The notes under the pieces were generated by a model that saw only the letters and a program-made list of their open reading frames with translations, ran no database searches and was not told the DNA's origin. Of a stretch of 19,724 bases of DNA, positions 19,609-19,724 are shown piece after piece. The first letter of the stretch is position 1. Each line of letters begins with the position of its first letter. The stretch covers positions 1 through 19,724 of the forward strand of contig NZ_JARUBE010000002.1 of assembly GCF_029626035.1 (NCBI RefSeq), read 5' to 3'. Position numbers and translations under genes: made by a program. The stretch is from Micromonospora sp. WMMD980 (GTDB lineage: Bacteria; Actinomycetota; Actinomycetes; Mycobacteriales; Micromonosporaceae).

Positions 19609-19610
19609 CT
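19593..19610. promoter_or_regulatory. Degenerate operator over the excisionase-like promoter
   Basis: AGTGGACCTTCGTCAACT matches 15 of 18 bases of the centre of the palindrome at 19638-19663. It covers the -35 and part of the spacer. Confidence 0.55.
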
Positions 19611-19637
19611 CCGGAAAATATTTGAGAAAGTGGCGAG

Positions 19638-19663
19638 ATGCAGTGGACGATCGTCCACTGCAT
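19638..19663. promoter_or_regulatory. Perfect 26-bp palindrome
   Basis: ATGCAGTGGACGA (19638-19650) is followed without spacer by its exact reverse complement (19651-19663). It lies just upstream of a possible -10 (TATAGG, 19673-19678) for the gene at 19704 and 49 bp (centre to centre) from the degenerate copy. A strong operator for a dimeric regulator is the likely role. Confidence 0.75.
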
Positions 19664-19672
19664 GGGTTAGAC

Positions 19673-19678
19673 TATAGG
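19673..19678 (+). promoter_or_regulatory. Possible -10 for the gene at 19704
   Basis: TATAGG, about 25 bases before the ATG. No clear -35 is visible; the palindrome occupies that place, so activation or repression through it is possible. Confidence 0.35.
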
Positions 19679-19703
19679 TACAGGGAGCGAGAGGGAGACG
19701 GAA

Positions 19704-19724
19704 ATGACGAAGTACACCTGGGAC
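19704..19724 (+). CDS. Start of a gene cut by the right edge
   Basis: ATG with a strong GAGGGAG 6 bases upstream, followed by MTKYTWD to the window end. Nothing can be said of the function. Position next to an excisionase-like gene and a palindrome suggests a core gene of the element. Confidence 0.65.

Overview
The window is very GC-rich (about 70% or more by eye), uses GTG starts freely, and carries gene families typical of actinomycetes: an XRE/DUF5753 plus DUF397 pair, a DUF2637 membrane protein, an FtsK-type TraB and a short GntR regulator. It looks like part of an integrative mobile element of an actinomycete, possibly Micromonosporaceae (the family is an inference). No rRNA, tRNA or CRISPR was seen. 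Both window edges cut genes.

Left block (1-8401, minus strand): one long operon of 16 genes starting at a small XRE repressor (8401) and reading leftward. Recognisable products are a winged-helix protein, a RecD-like helicase, a DUF4326 protein, a PD-(D/E)XK nuclease with Cys clusters, an HNH endonuclease, a possible ssDNA-binding protein, an HTH protein with an N-terminal Cys cluster, and a primase-polymerase that runs off the left edge. This is a replication/recombination module of phage or AICE type. Thirteen of its 15 gene junctions are 4-base ATGA/GTGA overlaps; the two that are not contain GC-rich hairpins.

Switch and integration block (8390-10544): the leftward operon and a rightward XRE-large serine recombinase operon diverge from 102 bp that hold three 18-bp operators of identical design (7-bp arms, 4-bp spacer, TGCA at the inner ends). 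Two operators sit exactly on the two start codons, and both genes appear leaderless. A 42-bp dyad just after the recombinase stop is the best attachment-site candidate.

Middle block (10561-14151): a two-TM membrane protein, a short GntR repressor, the XRE/DUF5753-DUF397 pair closed by a strong terminator, a three-gene cassette of small unknown proteins, and a membrane protein with two CxxCxGxG motifs.

Conjugation block (14192-18411, minus strand): three small proteins, a DUF2637/SpdB-like protein with coiled coil and C-terminal HTH, and TraB. Two repeat clusters here may be DNA transfer sites: a CTAG-rich cluster directly after traB, and an array of TGGCGGGT octamers with a period of about 11.7 bp inside the spdB-like gene.

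Right end (18432-19724): an HTH gene coupled to a GIY-YIG/HTH gene, then an excisionase-like HTH gene diverging from a gene cut by the window edge, with a perfect 26-bp palindrome between them. Taken together, one element with primase-polymerase replication, serine-recombinase integration and TraB transfer is the simplest reading, but the window does not show both ends, so two adjacent elements cannot be excluded.
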